Source: Aliikangiella sp965214955 (GTDB taxonomy: Bacteria > Pseudomonadota > Gammaproteobacteria > Enterobacterales > Kangiellaceae). From it: a stretch of 64,000 nucleotides of DNA. The position numbers and the translations under genes were made by a program. Positions 53,375-62,053 of the stretch are shown here, one piece after another. Position 1 is the stretch's first letter. Every line of letters starts with the position of its first letter. The notes beneath the pieces were generated by a model. The model made no database searches and had not been told where the DNA came from. It saw nothing but the letters and a program-made list of their open reading frames with translations. The stretch lies in assembly GCA_965214955.1 (NCBI GenBank), contig CBDCCU010000003.1:185614-249613 (forward strand), read 5' to 3'.

Positions 53375-54139
53375 TCATTTGATTTTTTTTATAAGTATTT
53401 CTCGTAGCTCCGTTATCGAATATGCAGGCCTCCTCCTATGCAACATTGCGTGACAATTAGGGCATACAGGTCTCAAGTCTTTTATGGGGTCGAGCTGGTA
53501 AGTTTCTGCGATATCTGCAAGTTGCTGAAGATGGTGAACGTGAATAAATCCTTTTCCTAACTCCCCAAACTCTTTCTGAAAATTAAAGCTGCAAACACTA
53601 CATGAGTAGCCATATTCTTCAATACACATTTTACGTGCTTGTGGATTTCTCTCGTATACATTGACTGAAATAGTTTTGGTGGCTCCTTCTAAATACTTTT
53701 TTGGTTCGACAACTTCTTCCGGTAAAACTTCAACACGTTGTTCTGAATCTCCTTTGAAAGCCCATGTAATTTCTATGGGAGTCTTTTCTTTATAACTCTT
53801 AGCGAACGCTAAACCAGCAAAGGTGAAAGGTGCACGATCTCGTTCACGGTAAAACAGATAGACATTCGATTCCTTAGCTAAGAGCGACTGTATGGACTCT
53901 TGATTGATATGTGATTGGTTCTTGCCAAACCAAACAAGTTCATCACCATGGAACTTATTTTGGTAATCATGGCCCGTGCGTCCAGCTATACCTACATTAC
54001 AAAAGATGAACCAATCACCTTCAAACCGCGTATAACCGGTATTCCAGCTACCTTTTTGTCGTTCTTGAGGTACTTTGCAGATACGATATATGTCATTCTT
54101 ACTGTACTCTCCCCCCACACTAAATTCATAAGGTAACAT
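53375..54139 (-). CDS. DUF3427-like domain plus HNH endonuclease
   Basis: 254 residues. The N-terminal part (1-140) resembles a DUF3427-type module (EFSVGGEYSKNDIYRI, TGHDYQNKF, APFTFAGLAF). The C-terminal part is an HNH nuclease: RNPQARKMCIEEYGYSCSVC (Cys180, Cys183), FIHVHHL (200-203) and RPVCPNCHAMLH (Cys226, Cys229, with His230 and His234). Zinc cysteines and the HNH histidines are all present. Such fusions act as modification-dependent or phage-restricting nucleases. Upstream of the HHFHLD gene. Confidence 0.8.
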   Translation of the reverse strand: MLPYEFSVGGEYSKNDIYRICKVPQERQKGSWNTGYTRFEGDWFIFCNVGIAGRTGHDYQNKFHGDELVWFGKNQSHINQESIQSLLAKESNVYLFYRERDRAPFTFAGLAFAKSYKEKTPIEITWAFKGDSEQRVEVLPEEVVEPKKYLEGATKTISVNVYERNPQARKMCIEEYGYSCSVCSFNFQKEFGELGKGFIHVHHLQQLADIAETYQLDPIKDLRPVCPNCHAMLHRRRPAYSITELREILIKKIK

Positions 54140-54183
54140 TTCTTCTCCAGCTATTCTTGTAAGCTAATTTCTCAAACTTAAAT

Positions 54184-54564
54184 CTATTTAAAAAGTTCAT
54201 CTACTAGTTGTTTAGAAATTCTAAATTCCTCTAAACTTCCGTTTGTTGGGTGGATATTATCAACTTCAGTGCGGGGAACTAGATAAACTACCGACTGATC
54301 TAGAAATACTTCATTCCCATCTCCTGTAAGGTCAACTAACGCAAGAATATGGTAATACTCAGGAAGTTTGTTCCAATGTAACTGGCCCACAGCGGTGGTT
54401 TTAACTTGCACACCTTTGAAAACATTTCCTTTAACAGCAATAAGATCATTTCCTGAGTCCTTAATAGGAGGAGCGGCCTGTACACCATATTGAAGTAACC
54501 TTGTTTGAACCAACAACTCACCTACTGTTCCGATAAGTATTGTTTCTGTTATTGGATTTCCCAT
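54184..54564 (-). CDS. small PD-(D/E)XK-like nuclease domain protein
   Basis: About 126 residues from ATG 54564 (MGNPITETILIGTVGELLVQ); an earlier ATG at 54588 is also possible. GELLVQTRLLQYG, then SGNDLIAVKG (Asp48 by the longer count), then GVQVKTTAV with Gln-x-Lys, the order found in group-I-intron-endonuclease-like and other small PD-(D/E)XK proteins. Most such domains with QxK are active. Sits 44 bp before the HNH gene. Confidence 0.6.
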   Translation of the reverse strand: MGNPITETILIGTVGELLVQTRLLQYGVQAAPPIKDSGNDLIAVKGNVFKGVQVKTTAVGQLHWNKLPEYYHILALVDLTGDGNEVFLDQSVVYLVPRTEVDNIHPTNGSLEEFRISKQLVDELFK

Positions 54565-54792
54565 ATTTAGCTCAACCGTTACTTTCAAACATTAGAATCT
54601 GTTTAAAGAATTCAATCGTTTAATCAACAACATAAGCTCATATTAGATTTCACAATGAGGTCAAAAGCAAATGTGATGAAAGATCGTACCCTCAATATAA
54701 ACCATCCACTTGATTTTATTGGCTTTTAATCAAGTGTGCAATTTAGCAATGGGGGTATATATACAAAATTACACACTCATGCTCGTTATTGC

Positions 54793-55363
54793 CTAGTATT
54801 TCATCACATCTTCAGCTGAAGTATTCGAAATTGACGGTAGCACTCTCATGAACTCTTGGTTTGCGTGGTGTAAGCCTTCGTGTAGCGCAGCTTTACACTG
54901 TTCTCGGAAATTACCCTCTGTCATGACCTCTTCGGTTCTGGGGCTTTGTCTTTTTGGATTATGACCTTTAATAGCCATTACTAGCTCGTTCCAGCGCTCT
55001 GGTAGAATTAGTTGAGGAGTTTCGAACTCTCCTTTATCAACATAGAAAGTGATTGCCGTCCCCGTTGTCATCGGAAAGAAATAGCTCAACATTAAACGCA
55101 TGCGTCTAAATCCAAGAGGTTCATTTTCGAACGAACTGAATTTATATTTTGGCATTGAAAGATCAATTGAAGGCGTAGGAAGGATTATTTTTTCTCGATC
55201 TGGGTCTATATATTGGCTATTTAGATTTGCTTCGTTTATCAGTTGCCTGGGTATTGAATAGTAAAATCCCGTTTTAGGCGCATTAGATGAATGGTAAATA
55301 TCTAATTCTTCTAGCTCTTCAGATAATTCCTGTTCATTCTGAGAGAAAGAACGTATATCTGAA
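54793..55363 (-). pseudogene. gene truncated at its 5' end by the IS256 insertion
   Basis: The open frame runs without stop from 54793 up to the IS end at 55364, about 190 codons, and reads on from SDIRSFSQNEQELSEELEEL through YYSIPRQLINEANLNS to an ATG-started part MPKYKFSSFENEPLGF and the end TSAEDVMKY. A late start at 55155 is possible, but the upstream frame looks coding. The first part of the gene is missing; sequence beyond the IS (56656 on) does not clearly continue it. Family unknown. Confidence 0.6.
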
Positions 55364-56655
55364 GAGACCGTTTAGAATTCTGTGTCAGTGAATGCTAAAT
55401 ATCTAAAACGTCGTCAAGACGACCTTCAAAATAAATAGCCAGTTGCGACAATGTCAAATTCCAATTTTGGATTGGCATTGTCCATTTCTTCGTCATATTC
55501 CCAATGCCAGAATACAATAATTTTAGCAGACTATTTTCATTAGGAAATGCGCCTTTGGTTTTGGTGAGTTTTCTAAACTGGCGGTGCACCGATTCAATTG
55601 CATTGGTCGTGTAAATAACTTTGCGTATTGGCTCTGGATATTTAAAGAAAACCGACAAGTTATCCCACTTTCTGCGCCAGGATTTGAGCACAATAGGATA
55701 TTGTTTGCCCCATTTAGTTTCTAACTCATCGAGCGCTTGCTCAGCCGCTTGTTTGGAAACAGCACGATAAACCGGTTTTAAGTCAGCCATAAAAGTCTTT
55801 TGATTTTTTGAAGCCACATATTTCATCGAGTTGCGAATTTGATGAATAATGCAAAGTTGTACTTCGGTATTAGGATAGCAACTATTAATCGCTTCAGGAA
55901 AGCCTGTTAGACCATCCACACAGGCAATGAGAATGTCTTGAACACCACGATGGCTCATGTCGGTTAGCACAGATAACCAGAAATTAGCGCCTTCATTTTC
56001 TGATAAGTAAAGCCCTAATATCTCTTTTGTGCCATCAAGTTTTAGTCCGAGAACGGTATAGATGGCCTTGCTAACATAGCGTCCTTGGTCTTTCACTTTA
56101 TAATGAATGGCATCGAGCCAAACAAAAGGATAGTGGCTTTCTAATGGCCGTTGTTGCCAGTTTTTAAGCTCAGGAATAAGCTTATCGGTAATATTGCTGA
56201 GTGTTGCAGTGGATATGTTGACACCATACAAATCGGTCAAATTTTGTGTAATATCTCGGTAACTCATACCATGAGAAAAAAGTGAAAGTATTTTCGTTTC
56301 GATTTCATCAGTGAGCGTTGTTTGATGCTTTTTAATGATTTGCGGCTCAAAATTACCTGCGCGATCACGAGGCGTATTGAGTTCAAAATTACCATGAGAA
56401 GACTTAATTGTTTTGGCTGTAGTGCCATTCTTACGATTCGGTTGCTCATCATCGTCTAAATGAGCAACTAGCTCAGCATTGAGAGCCGCTTCAGTCAGCT
56501 GTTTAATCAATGGAGTAAGCACTCCACCTTTACCGGTTATTGGTTTACCTGACTGTAATTCTTTTAATGCTTTTTCTAAATCAAATGATTTATCCATAAT
56601 GTGTCATTCCTCTTTTTTAAGAGTTTAGTTGAATGACACAGAATTTCTAACACTC
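55364..56655 (-). mobile_element. IS256 family element, copy 2 (intact)
   Basis: 1292 bp with the same imperfect inverted repeats as copy 1 (GAGACCGTTTAG at the left, GAGTGTTAGAAA inward from the right). No target duplication is visible. In direct orientation to copy 1 and 25 kb from it. It cuts the gene at 54793. Confidence 0.88.
55395..56597 (-). CDS. IS256 family transposase, intact
   Basis: 400 residues. DDE catalytic residues in VWLDAIHYKVKDQGRYV, CVDGLTGFPEAI and TTNAIESVHRQFRK; HGMSYRDITQNLTDLYG is the N-terminal DNA-binding helix region. Complete compared with other members. It could mobilise copy 1 in trans. Confidence 0.93.
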   Translation of the reverse strand: MDKSFDLEKALKELQSGKPITGKGGVLTPLIKQLTEAALNAELVAHLDDDEQPNRKNGTTAKTIKSSHGNFELNTPRDRAGNFEPQIIKKHQTTLTDEIETKILSLFSHGMSYRDITQNLTDLYGVNISTATLSNITDKLIPELKNWQQRPLESHYPFVWLDAIHYKVKDQGRYVSKAIYTVLGLKLDGTKEILGLYLSENEGANFWLSVLTDMSHRGVQDILIACVDGLTGFPEAINSCYPNTEVQLCIIHQIRNSMKYVASKNQKTFMADLKPVYRAVSKQAAEQALDELETKWGKQYPIVLKSWRRKWDNLSVFFKYPEPIRKVIYTTNAIESVHRQFRKLTKTKGAFPNENSLLKLLYSGIGNMTKKWTMPIQNWNLTLSQLAIYFEGRLDDVLDI

Positions 56656-56840
56656 CCGAACCAAAGCCTTCTGCAATCTTTGGTCCAAAGAACTGAGCGT
56701 GGCACATTGGGCATGTTTTTCTCTATTTTTTTACTTTGTTTTTTACAGATTATAATAAATAAGATTACTTTTTTTAAAAATTGTAAAAAACATGCCCAAA
56801 ACGCCCACTAAAGGACTGCCAATATAGAAGCACTGCCGAA
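56656..56840. other. intergenic DNA right of IS256 copy 2
   Basis: AT-rich, with two CATGCCCAA-type sequences (about 56711 and 56789) and no gene I can support. Confidence 0.4.
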
Positions 56841-57428
56841 CTAAAAAGTGGTAAGCCTATTCTTTGGATTCGTTCCCAGCAACTCTCTAGGCCGTTCTTT
56901 TCGTCTTTGTAAAGAAATTGTAACTGCTAGCTTAAGAAGATACATTATAAAAACTAGAAGCCCAATCGCAAGAAATAGAAGGATAGTTAGCCAATAATTC
57001 ACTCGATCCTCTGAACGTTTTAGCTTTTCTTGCATGTTTGAGTAATCTTTCTTCAACTGCTCGGCTTTTCCGATCTCTATCAGCTTTTCTTCATTGTCTT
57101 GATAGAAGTCTTGTTCCATCCGGTTAATGCGCTTTTTCGTTAAGGTTAACTTCTGCCACTCCCTTTGAAAACTACTTTCTCTTAGCTGAAGCTCTATTTC
57201 CTTCTGGCTTAATGCTTTGCGCAGTTCCTCAACCATAGCTCCATCAGGATGTTTAACGGCAAACCTGGCCACTTGGGCATTAAGTTCGTTAACTTCCTTT
57301 GTAAGCGCATCGTTTTCAAGCCTTAGCTCTTGTAGCTCTATCTCTTTATCGTAAATTTGTCGTTCTACCTTCATTTGATCACAAGCTGAGATCCAAAAAA
57401 TAAAACACAAAACAGCAACATTTCGCAT
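56841..57428 (-). CDS. lipoprotein with long coiled coil and C-terminal membrane helix
   Basis: 195 residues. Signal region with FIFWISACDQ (lipobox-like, cysteine 16), a long heptad-rich coiled coil (about 20-135, for example LQELRLENDALTKEVNELNA), then one membrane helix (YWLTILLFLAIGLLVFIMYL) and a basic tail. A lipoprotein signal together with a C-terminal helix is unusual. No family recognised. Confidence 0.65.
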   Translation of the reverse strand: MRNVAVLCFIFWISACDQMKVERQIYDKEIELQELRLENDALTKEVNELNAQVARFAVKHPDGAMVEELRKALSQKEIELQLRESSFQREWQKLTLTKKRINRMEQDFYQDNEEKLIEIGKAEQLKKDYSNMQEKLKRSEDRVNYWLTILLFLAIGLLVFIMYLLKLAVTISLQRRKERPRELLGTNPKNRLTTF

Positions 57429-57473
57429 TATTTAGTTTCCTTTAAATATTGATTATTAAGAATTACGAACACA

Positions 57474-57511
57474 GGGGATTTAAAAATCCTTGAATTCTTG
57501 AACGTAGTTAC
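57474..57511. repeat. possible third att-like sequence
   Basis: GGGGATTTAAAAATCCTTG, then after 11 bases GTAGTTAC, parallels GGGGATTTTGAATCCTTG and GTAGTTAC at 34182-34212 beside the tRNA-Leu remnant. There is no T-arm beside it, so this is weak. The remainder of 57429-57622 holds nothing recognisable. Confidence 0.25.
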
Positions 57512-57622
57512 CTACTTAGCCCTCATCACTTCTTAAATGACAAGGTACAGACAGGAATACCAACTTCAACTGTTAGACAGTCAATTTTTCTTCCTGTCTA
57601 TACAGTGAACTTTTACGGTAAG

Positions 57623-58048
57623 TTAGCAGGTCGTGATTTTGACTTGGAAAACACCCCTTTCTACACAACTAACGAAGTTGCTTTGCCAGATATTAAAGAG
57701 CTCAGAAAGTTCGCTTAATTTAGATTCACCAGTGTATAGGTGAAATCCGTAATTATTTGCGAAGTCGAAATCAATTTCTTTAGTGAGTTCAGCATCGTAA
57801 CCATTACCAACAAAACAAAAGTCGGTAATGTAATCGATTTGCCATTCGTCACCGGTTTTAACCAGTCTAATCTCTACAGGATGAAAACCTCCCGTTTCAA
57901 CTGAATAACTCTCATCTCTGAAAACTAGCGTTAAACAGGATTCGCTACTTACATCAACATCACTTTTACGCAACGCGCTTTCCAGCGCTTTTAAAAGCTG
58001 GCTGGAAAGCGCAAACGGGCAACTTTCGGTGTTAAATTGCATTCGCAT
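57623..58048 (-). CDS. DUF2787 family protein
   Basis: 141 residues. GGFHPVEIRLVKTGDEWQID, then YITDFCFVGNGYDAELTKE and IDFDFANNYGFHLY followed by LFNIWQSNFVSCVERGVFQV match the DUF2787 pattern throughout, a family common on SXT-type integrative elements and plasmids. No signal peptide. It is a reliable marker that this part of the window is of mobile origin. Function unknown. Confidence 0.75.
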   Translation of the reverse strand: MRMQFNTESCPFALSSQLLKALESALRKSDVDVSSESCLTLVFRDESYSVETGGFHPVEIRLVKTGDEWQIDYITDFCFVGNGYDAELTKEIDFDFANNYGFHLYTGESKLSELSELFNIWQSNFVSCVERGVFQVKITTC

Positions 58049-58155
58049 TATGTCACTCCTTCGGTGGAATATTTGGGTGTCATGTTGGACGCTCGAAGTA
58101 TGAGAGTCGTAGCAGCATGACGTTTGGAAATATTGTGTGTAATGAGTTTTGAGAA

Positions 58156-58665
58156 TTACTTAGCTAAAAGAGATTTTGCTTTAGCCTTGAAATCGGAACT
58201 AAGATTGGACAAAAACTGGCTTTTACCGTTAGGCACTACTAAACCAATTTCTTTTGATCTCAGTACAGCTATCAGGAAGGAAGTGTTATTAGCACTTTTA
58301 CTACCTTTACCAGAAAACACATCTTTCACTATCGAAGATTTAAAAGCTCTAGCGGGGTCCTGTTTGCTCAAGATATCAGTAACTGATTTCACAGGAATAG
58401 GAGTCTTACTAAAAATTCCCCCACTAGTATTTTCCATTAGTTGTATTGACAATACTCCCTTAGAGTCTTTTATTAACTGATAAGTAATATGACCTTCAGC
58501 TTTAGGACTTAACTTCTTGGCCTTACTTTTAAACACAACACTAACCTCAGTCTTATCCGCCTTTAGTTTGGCTGGTATATTTTTCGGTTTAGTTGCTTCT
58601 TTCTTCTTGGCAAGAGTGATAACTTCTTTAGTTTTCTTCTTCTCTAGTGCTTTTAATTTAGACAT
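58156..58665 (-). CDS. hypothetical basic protein
   Basis: 169 residues from ATG 58665 (MSKLKALEKKKTKEV), chosen because AAAGGT lies 8 nt before it; an upstream start at 58737 overlaps the neighbour. The first 60 residues are extremely Lys-rich. The remainder (HITYQLIKDSKGVLSIQLM, GGIFSKTPIPVKSVTDIL, SFLIAVLRSKEIGLVV) is a mixed alpha/beta domain. It could bind nucleic acid. No family recognised. Confidence 0.6.
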   Translation of the reverse strand: MSKLKALEKKKTKEVITLAKKKEATKPKNIPAKLKADKTEVSVVFKSKAKKLSPKAEGHITYQLIKDSKGVLSIQLMENTSGGIFSKTPIPVKSVTDILSKQDPARAFKSSIVKDVFSGKGSKSANNTSFLIAVLRSKEIGLVVPNGKSQFLSNLSSDFKAKAKSLLAK

Positions 58666-58733
58666 ATGAATTACCTTTTGGTTAGTTGAAAAAACGTTAG
58701 TGTTTCGAATAGTTCTTGGCAAGACTGTATTTA

Positions 58734-59099
58734 TCAATCATCATTTACACTATTGAAGTCTGAAACCTCATAGCCCTTATTGGTGACTATGTAAATACCC
58801 GCCCCTTCATCATTAAATATCGCTAAGCTAATACTGTATGAATCAGTCAAAGCGTCGGTATATTCAGGATTGGCTAGCGCAAATTCGACTTGCTGTTGAA
58901 CAGTGCATTCGAAGTTGTCTAGATTTTTTAGCTCTTCTTCATTGAAAATAAATATTGTTGAAGGACACTCAACCCAGAAAGCCTTAGCCGCAGTTTCATC
59001 ACCAAAGAAAGGCTCAATCAAATGCTTCAACAAAGCATTCTTGACTTTCTCAGGCAAACATAGCTCTGACTTTTCTGGCCAGTGATTAAGAATTTGCAT
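58734..59099 (-). CDS. hypothetical acidic protein
   Basis: 121 residues, no signal peptide, acidic and mixed alpha/beta (FFGDETAAKAFWVECPSTIF, LAIFNDEGAGIYIVTNKGYE). Lies upstream of the basic protein gene, about 70 bp apart from its likely start, and downstream of the integrase. Its acidity and the neighbour's basicity suggest they might pair (inference). Confidence 0.55.
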   Translation of the reverse strand: MQILNHWPEKSELCLPEKVKNALLKHLIEPFFGDETAAKAFWVECPSTIFIFNEEELKNLDNFECTVQQQVEFALANPEYTDALTDSYSISLAIFNDEGAGIYIVTNKGYEVSDFNSVNDD

Positions 59100-59176
59100 T
59101 TCTTTTTCTCCATAAAAGAAAAGGCCAGCCCCTATTTCTAGGAGCTGGCCTTTTCGGTTAGTTTATTTAAATTGGT

Positions 59177-60382
59177 TTAATCTTCTTTGCTGTCACTATC
59201 CTTAAGTAAATCACTAAAACCTTGGCTAATGTTTCTAGCACTTTGAGGAGTTTCTCGTATGTATCGAGCACTTGAATTGATACTTGAGTGTGCCAATTGT
59301 TGTTTCACATGAATTTGGCTGAATTGACCGCTTGCGACAAGGTTAGTTGCACAAGATATTCTGGCTGAATGAAAACACACGCCGGTAAAATCTTTTATCC
59401 CTGCCGCCCCCAATATGTTCCGATAAGCAACCCTAACTTCCTTGATAGGTTGGCGTCTCTTACGGCCTGCGAAAATATAGGGGTTACCCTCCTTCCGTTC
59501 AAGCTTGGCTATAATATTAAACGCAAGATCCGACAAATAAATATAGAAAGTCTTACCGTTTTTACTATGCTCGACAAATATAGTTCTGTTTGTACGATCA
59601 AAGTTTGACCATTTCAGATTGAATATTTCTCCTTTTCTATTTCCGGTAATAAACAACATTGCTATTGCACTACCAATATAGGGATTATGAAACTCTAAAG
59701 CTGCTTTAATTATTCTTTTTGACTCGTTGATATCAAAGTATCTTTCCCTTATGTTATTCTCCCTCAACAAGCTGATTGGTGAAGCAACATTATTTTCAAC
59801 AATTCCTAGTTTTAGCGCGTAGTTGGTCATAGTCTTGACGACTGAAATGACGCGATTATTTGTCGCTTTGCTATAGACTCGGGAGATCTTCTCGGGATTC
59901 GCAATCTGCTGCTGTAAATATAGAACGTCTACAGGCTTTAGATCTGTATATCGAATATCACCAATCTGCGGTTCAATAAAGTCTTTAAACCTCTGAAGAT
60001 CTTTTTTCCATGAACGCTTGTTGGTTTTAATTACTGTTAGATATGTATTCCAGAAAAAATCTGAAATGGTAGGAATTTGGCGATAGCTATCTCTCTCCGC
60101 TTTTGGATCAATACCACCTGCGATTTGTGCTCGATATTTCTTAGCTATAGTTCTTGCGGTTTGAACATCAATATCCCCGAACTTACCTATAGCAATTGAA
60201 CGTTTACGGGACTGGAAAGTATAGCGAAGCAAAAAGCGTTTACTACCTGACTTTCCGACAAGCAGTTTCAAACCCGATACAGAACTATCATCGGTGTATT
60301 CACATTCCGTTGAAGCCGAAGATGTGCTGTGGGATTCTAGTGCTTTAATTTTTGCGTTGGTGAAATAAAACTTTCGTTGCAT
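59177..60382 (-). CDS. P4-type tyrosine integrase
   Basis: 401 residues. N-terminal arm-binding domain (SGLKLLVGKSGSKRFLLRYT), core-binding helices (about 105-200) and the catalytic domain with Arg249 (ITGNRKGEIFNLKW), His338/Arg341 (FHSARISC), His365 (LAHSSINSSARY) and Tyr374. All residues of an active enzyme are present. P4-type integrases insert elements at the 3' ends of tRNA genes, consistent with the tRNA-Leu fragment 25 kb away. It is followed by a small-gene cluster typical of an integrative element. Confidence 0.9.
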   Translation of the reverse strand: MQRKFYFTNAKIKALESHSTSSASTECEYTDDSSVSGLKLLVGKSGSKRFLLRYTFQSRKRSIAIGKFGDIDVQTARTIAKKYRAQIAGGIDPKAERDSYRQIPTISDFFWNTYLTVIKTNKRSWKKDLQRFKDFIEPQIGDIRYTDLKPVDVLYLQQQIANPEKISRVYSKATNNRVISVVKTMTNYALKLGIVENNVASPISLLRENNIRERYFDINESKRIIKAALEFHNPYIGSAIAMLFITGNRKGEIFNLKWSNFDRTNRTIFVEHSKNGKTFYIYLSDLAFNIIAKLERKEGNPYIFAGRKRRQPIKEVRVAYRNILGAAGIKDFTGVCFHSARISCATNLVASGQFSQIHVKQQLAHSSINSSARYIRETPQSARNISQGFSDLLKDSDSKED

Positions 60383-60390
60383 GAATAAGC

Positions 60391-60434
60391 CCTCTTTAAA
60401 TACATGACATTGATAAAATATGTATTTAAAGAGG
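60391..60434. promoter_or_regulatory. 15-bp palindrome before the integrase gene
   Basis: CCTCTTTAAATACAT (60391-60405) and its complement (60420-60434) form a perfect 15-bp inverted repeat with a 14-bp spacer, 9 bp upstream of the integrase ATG. In the minus direction it has no U run, so an operator or leader hairpin is likelier than a terminator. Confidence 0.5.
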
Positions 60435-60458
60435 ATTTTTAGTCAGTGAAGATTTTGA

Positions 60459-61148
60459 TTAGATCTGACTCTCTAATTTATTAGGACTCTTGTTATCGCT
60501 TATTGAGTTAATTGGCGCTTCTTCAAGCATATTAGCCGTGTTAGTAATATCACTTTTAATTGAATTTAATGCTTCACTATCCCCGTACTCTGCTTTAATC
60601 CCTTTTATTAAACTTCCAGGATTTAATCCTGAATGAAGAACTAGCCCAATAAAGCCAGTAGTAATGTAAATGAAACCGTAGAATCCCATAGCTATATTAT
60701 TGAGCAAAAGTGAAACTATTCCAGCTGCGAAAGTCAATATCCATCCAAATCCTGCTACTGCCTGTATTCCCAGCCAAGATAGAATGAGCGAAGATGCTAG
60801 CAACGCATAGGTCAAGCTCCCTCCTCTGTCACCACCTACGGCAAGCTCAATAAATGAAGCAAACACCATTAGAATCAAAACTAGGGAAACTAAGGTATAT
60901 ACAGACTTATTCCATCGAAGGATATTTCTTAAATAAAGTGGCGAAATGATAAAAATTGCAACTACAGTTGAAATTAATCCCGGCGTGAAGACCAATTCCG
61001 TATCCGGTAGATAGTCCCTAACCTTAGTATACGGGACAAGTGACATTGCCCCGCAAGCGGCTAAGAAAAGAAGAGATAGTAAGCGAAGATTTTTCCCTTT
61101 TATCTCACCATCATCGGTGATGGAGTCTATAAGTTTCTTCATACTCAT
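60459..61148 (-). CDS. multi-pass membrane protein, hypothetical
   Basis: 229 residues, about seven hydrophobic helices between residues 23 and 185 (for example LRLLSLLFLAACGAMSLVP, VYTLVSLVLILMVFASFI, LTYALLASSLILSWLGI), then a polar tail. No family recognised. Starts 7 bp after the 61156 gene's stop, so both form an operon. Confidence 0.65.
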   Translation of the reverse strand: MSMKKLIDSITDDGEIKGKNLRLLSLLFLAACGAMSLVPYTKVRDYLPDTELVFTPGLISTVVAIFIISPLYLRNILRWNKSVYTLVSLVLILMVFASFIELAVGGDRGGSLTYALLASSLILSWLGIQAVAGFGWILTFAAGIVSLLLNNIAMGFYGFIYITTGFIGLVLHSGLNPGSLIKGIKAEYGDSEALNSIKSDITNTANMLEEAPINSISDNKSPNKLESQI

Positions 61149-61155
61149 CAGTGTT

Positions 61156-61743
61156 TTATAGTTCTACGATTGCAAATCTAAATATTCCGTTTGAAGCAAT
61201 AATAGCTACTTCATGGAATAACTCTCTATATCGGCTTTCTGCTGGTTTGGTATTGTCCGCATTAGAGGTGTAGCCATATGGCCCGCCTTTAGCTAAACGT
61301 TTAAACTCTTTTTCGCCAACTCTTCGAATGAAGCTTTCATAAGACTCTCCCTTTTGCTGTGGTTTTCCGTCGAAGAAGCCTTTCTCCTCTTCTCCCAGCC
61401 TCATAATAATTTCATCATCGGTTTCTAATCTTGTTTTGAATTTAAGCTCTAAGCCTCCTGAACGATATAGATACCCTCCTACATTTTTAAACATCATAAC
61501 GTCTTGCGTAAAATCTTTGTCAACTGCAACAACTAGATAACCTTCTTCAAACTTGTAAAACCGCACTCCCATATTTCCGTTTAGTGAGGTTAGCTGAGCC
61601 TTTTTAGGCATACTGTAATAAGCTTTCGAGGCATTCTGATCTTTCGAATTATTGGCTTGAGCAAAATGAGTAAAACTGAGAGCCATTAGCAAAAAAACAA
61701 CCGATTTCAAGCTACCGCTCCAAGTTCGATTACTATTCATACT
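61156..61743 (-). CDS. exported hypothetical protein
   Basis: About 195 residues if started at the in-frame ATG 61743 (MNSNRTWSGSLKSVVFLL), which gives a proper signal peptide ending HFAQA; the longer start at 61788 is less likely. Mature part: beta-rich first half (GVRFYKFEEGYLVVAVDKDF) and a charged second half. Function unknown. First gene of the two-gene operon with the membrane protein, transcribed divergently from the WYL regulator. Confidence 0.6.
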   Translation of the reverse strand, partial: SMNSNRTWSGSLKSVVFLLMALSFTHFAQANNSKDQNASKAYYSMPKKAQLTSLNGNMGVRFYKFEEGYLVVAVDKDFTQDVMMFKNVGGYLYRSGGLELKFKTRLETDDEIIMRLGEEEKGFFDGKPQQKGESYESFIRRVGEKEFKRLAKGGPYGYTSNADNTKPAESRYRELFHEVAIIASNGIFRFAIVEL

Positions 61744-61889
61744 TCGTATTATTCCCATAGCACTTTTCCTTTCTATTAATTTAAACATTCTTACTTGCAG
61801 TATTTTTACTCGTTTTTAAAGAGAGCGTTCAAGCTTTGTCATAGCTCGGGTTCAATCATTTAATGGAGCTAAGTAATTATAAGAGGTGT

Positions 61890-62036
61890 GATCGACAGGT
61901 TATGTCGCGCTAATAGAGATTATTGGGATAACTGTTATCGTTCAGATTAATAAACGCCTTTAATAACAAAAGAGTTAGCATTCCCTGTCGTAACGCGTAA
62001 ATATCCAAACTTGATCGACACGCCCTGTCACCCGAC
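61890..62036. promoter_or_regulatory. palindromic operators in front of the WYL regulator
   Basis: CGACA-GGTTA-TGTCG at 61893-61907 is a perfect 5-bp inverted repeat. A second, GACA-CGCCC-TGTC at 62017-62029, lies 25 bp before the regulator's ATG. Both begin with GATCGACA, and single CTGTCG (61985-61990) and CCGACATG half-sites lie between and after. Spacing between the two full sites is about 124 bp. They are plausible binding sites of the adjacent WYL protein for autoregulation and control of the divergent genes. Confidence 0.55.
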
Positions 62037-62053
62037 ATGTTTAATATTAAGTA

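Noticed and set aside
28940..56655. A composite transposon bounded by the two IS256-type copies
   Set aside because: No direct target duplication is visible at the outer ends, and the tRNA fragment and att-like sites inside give a better account of the island.
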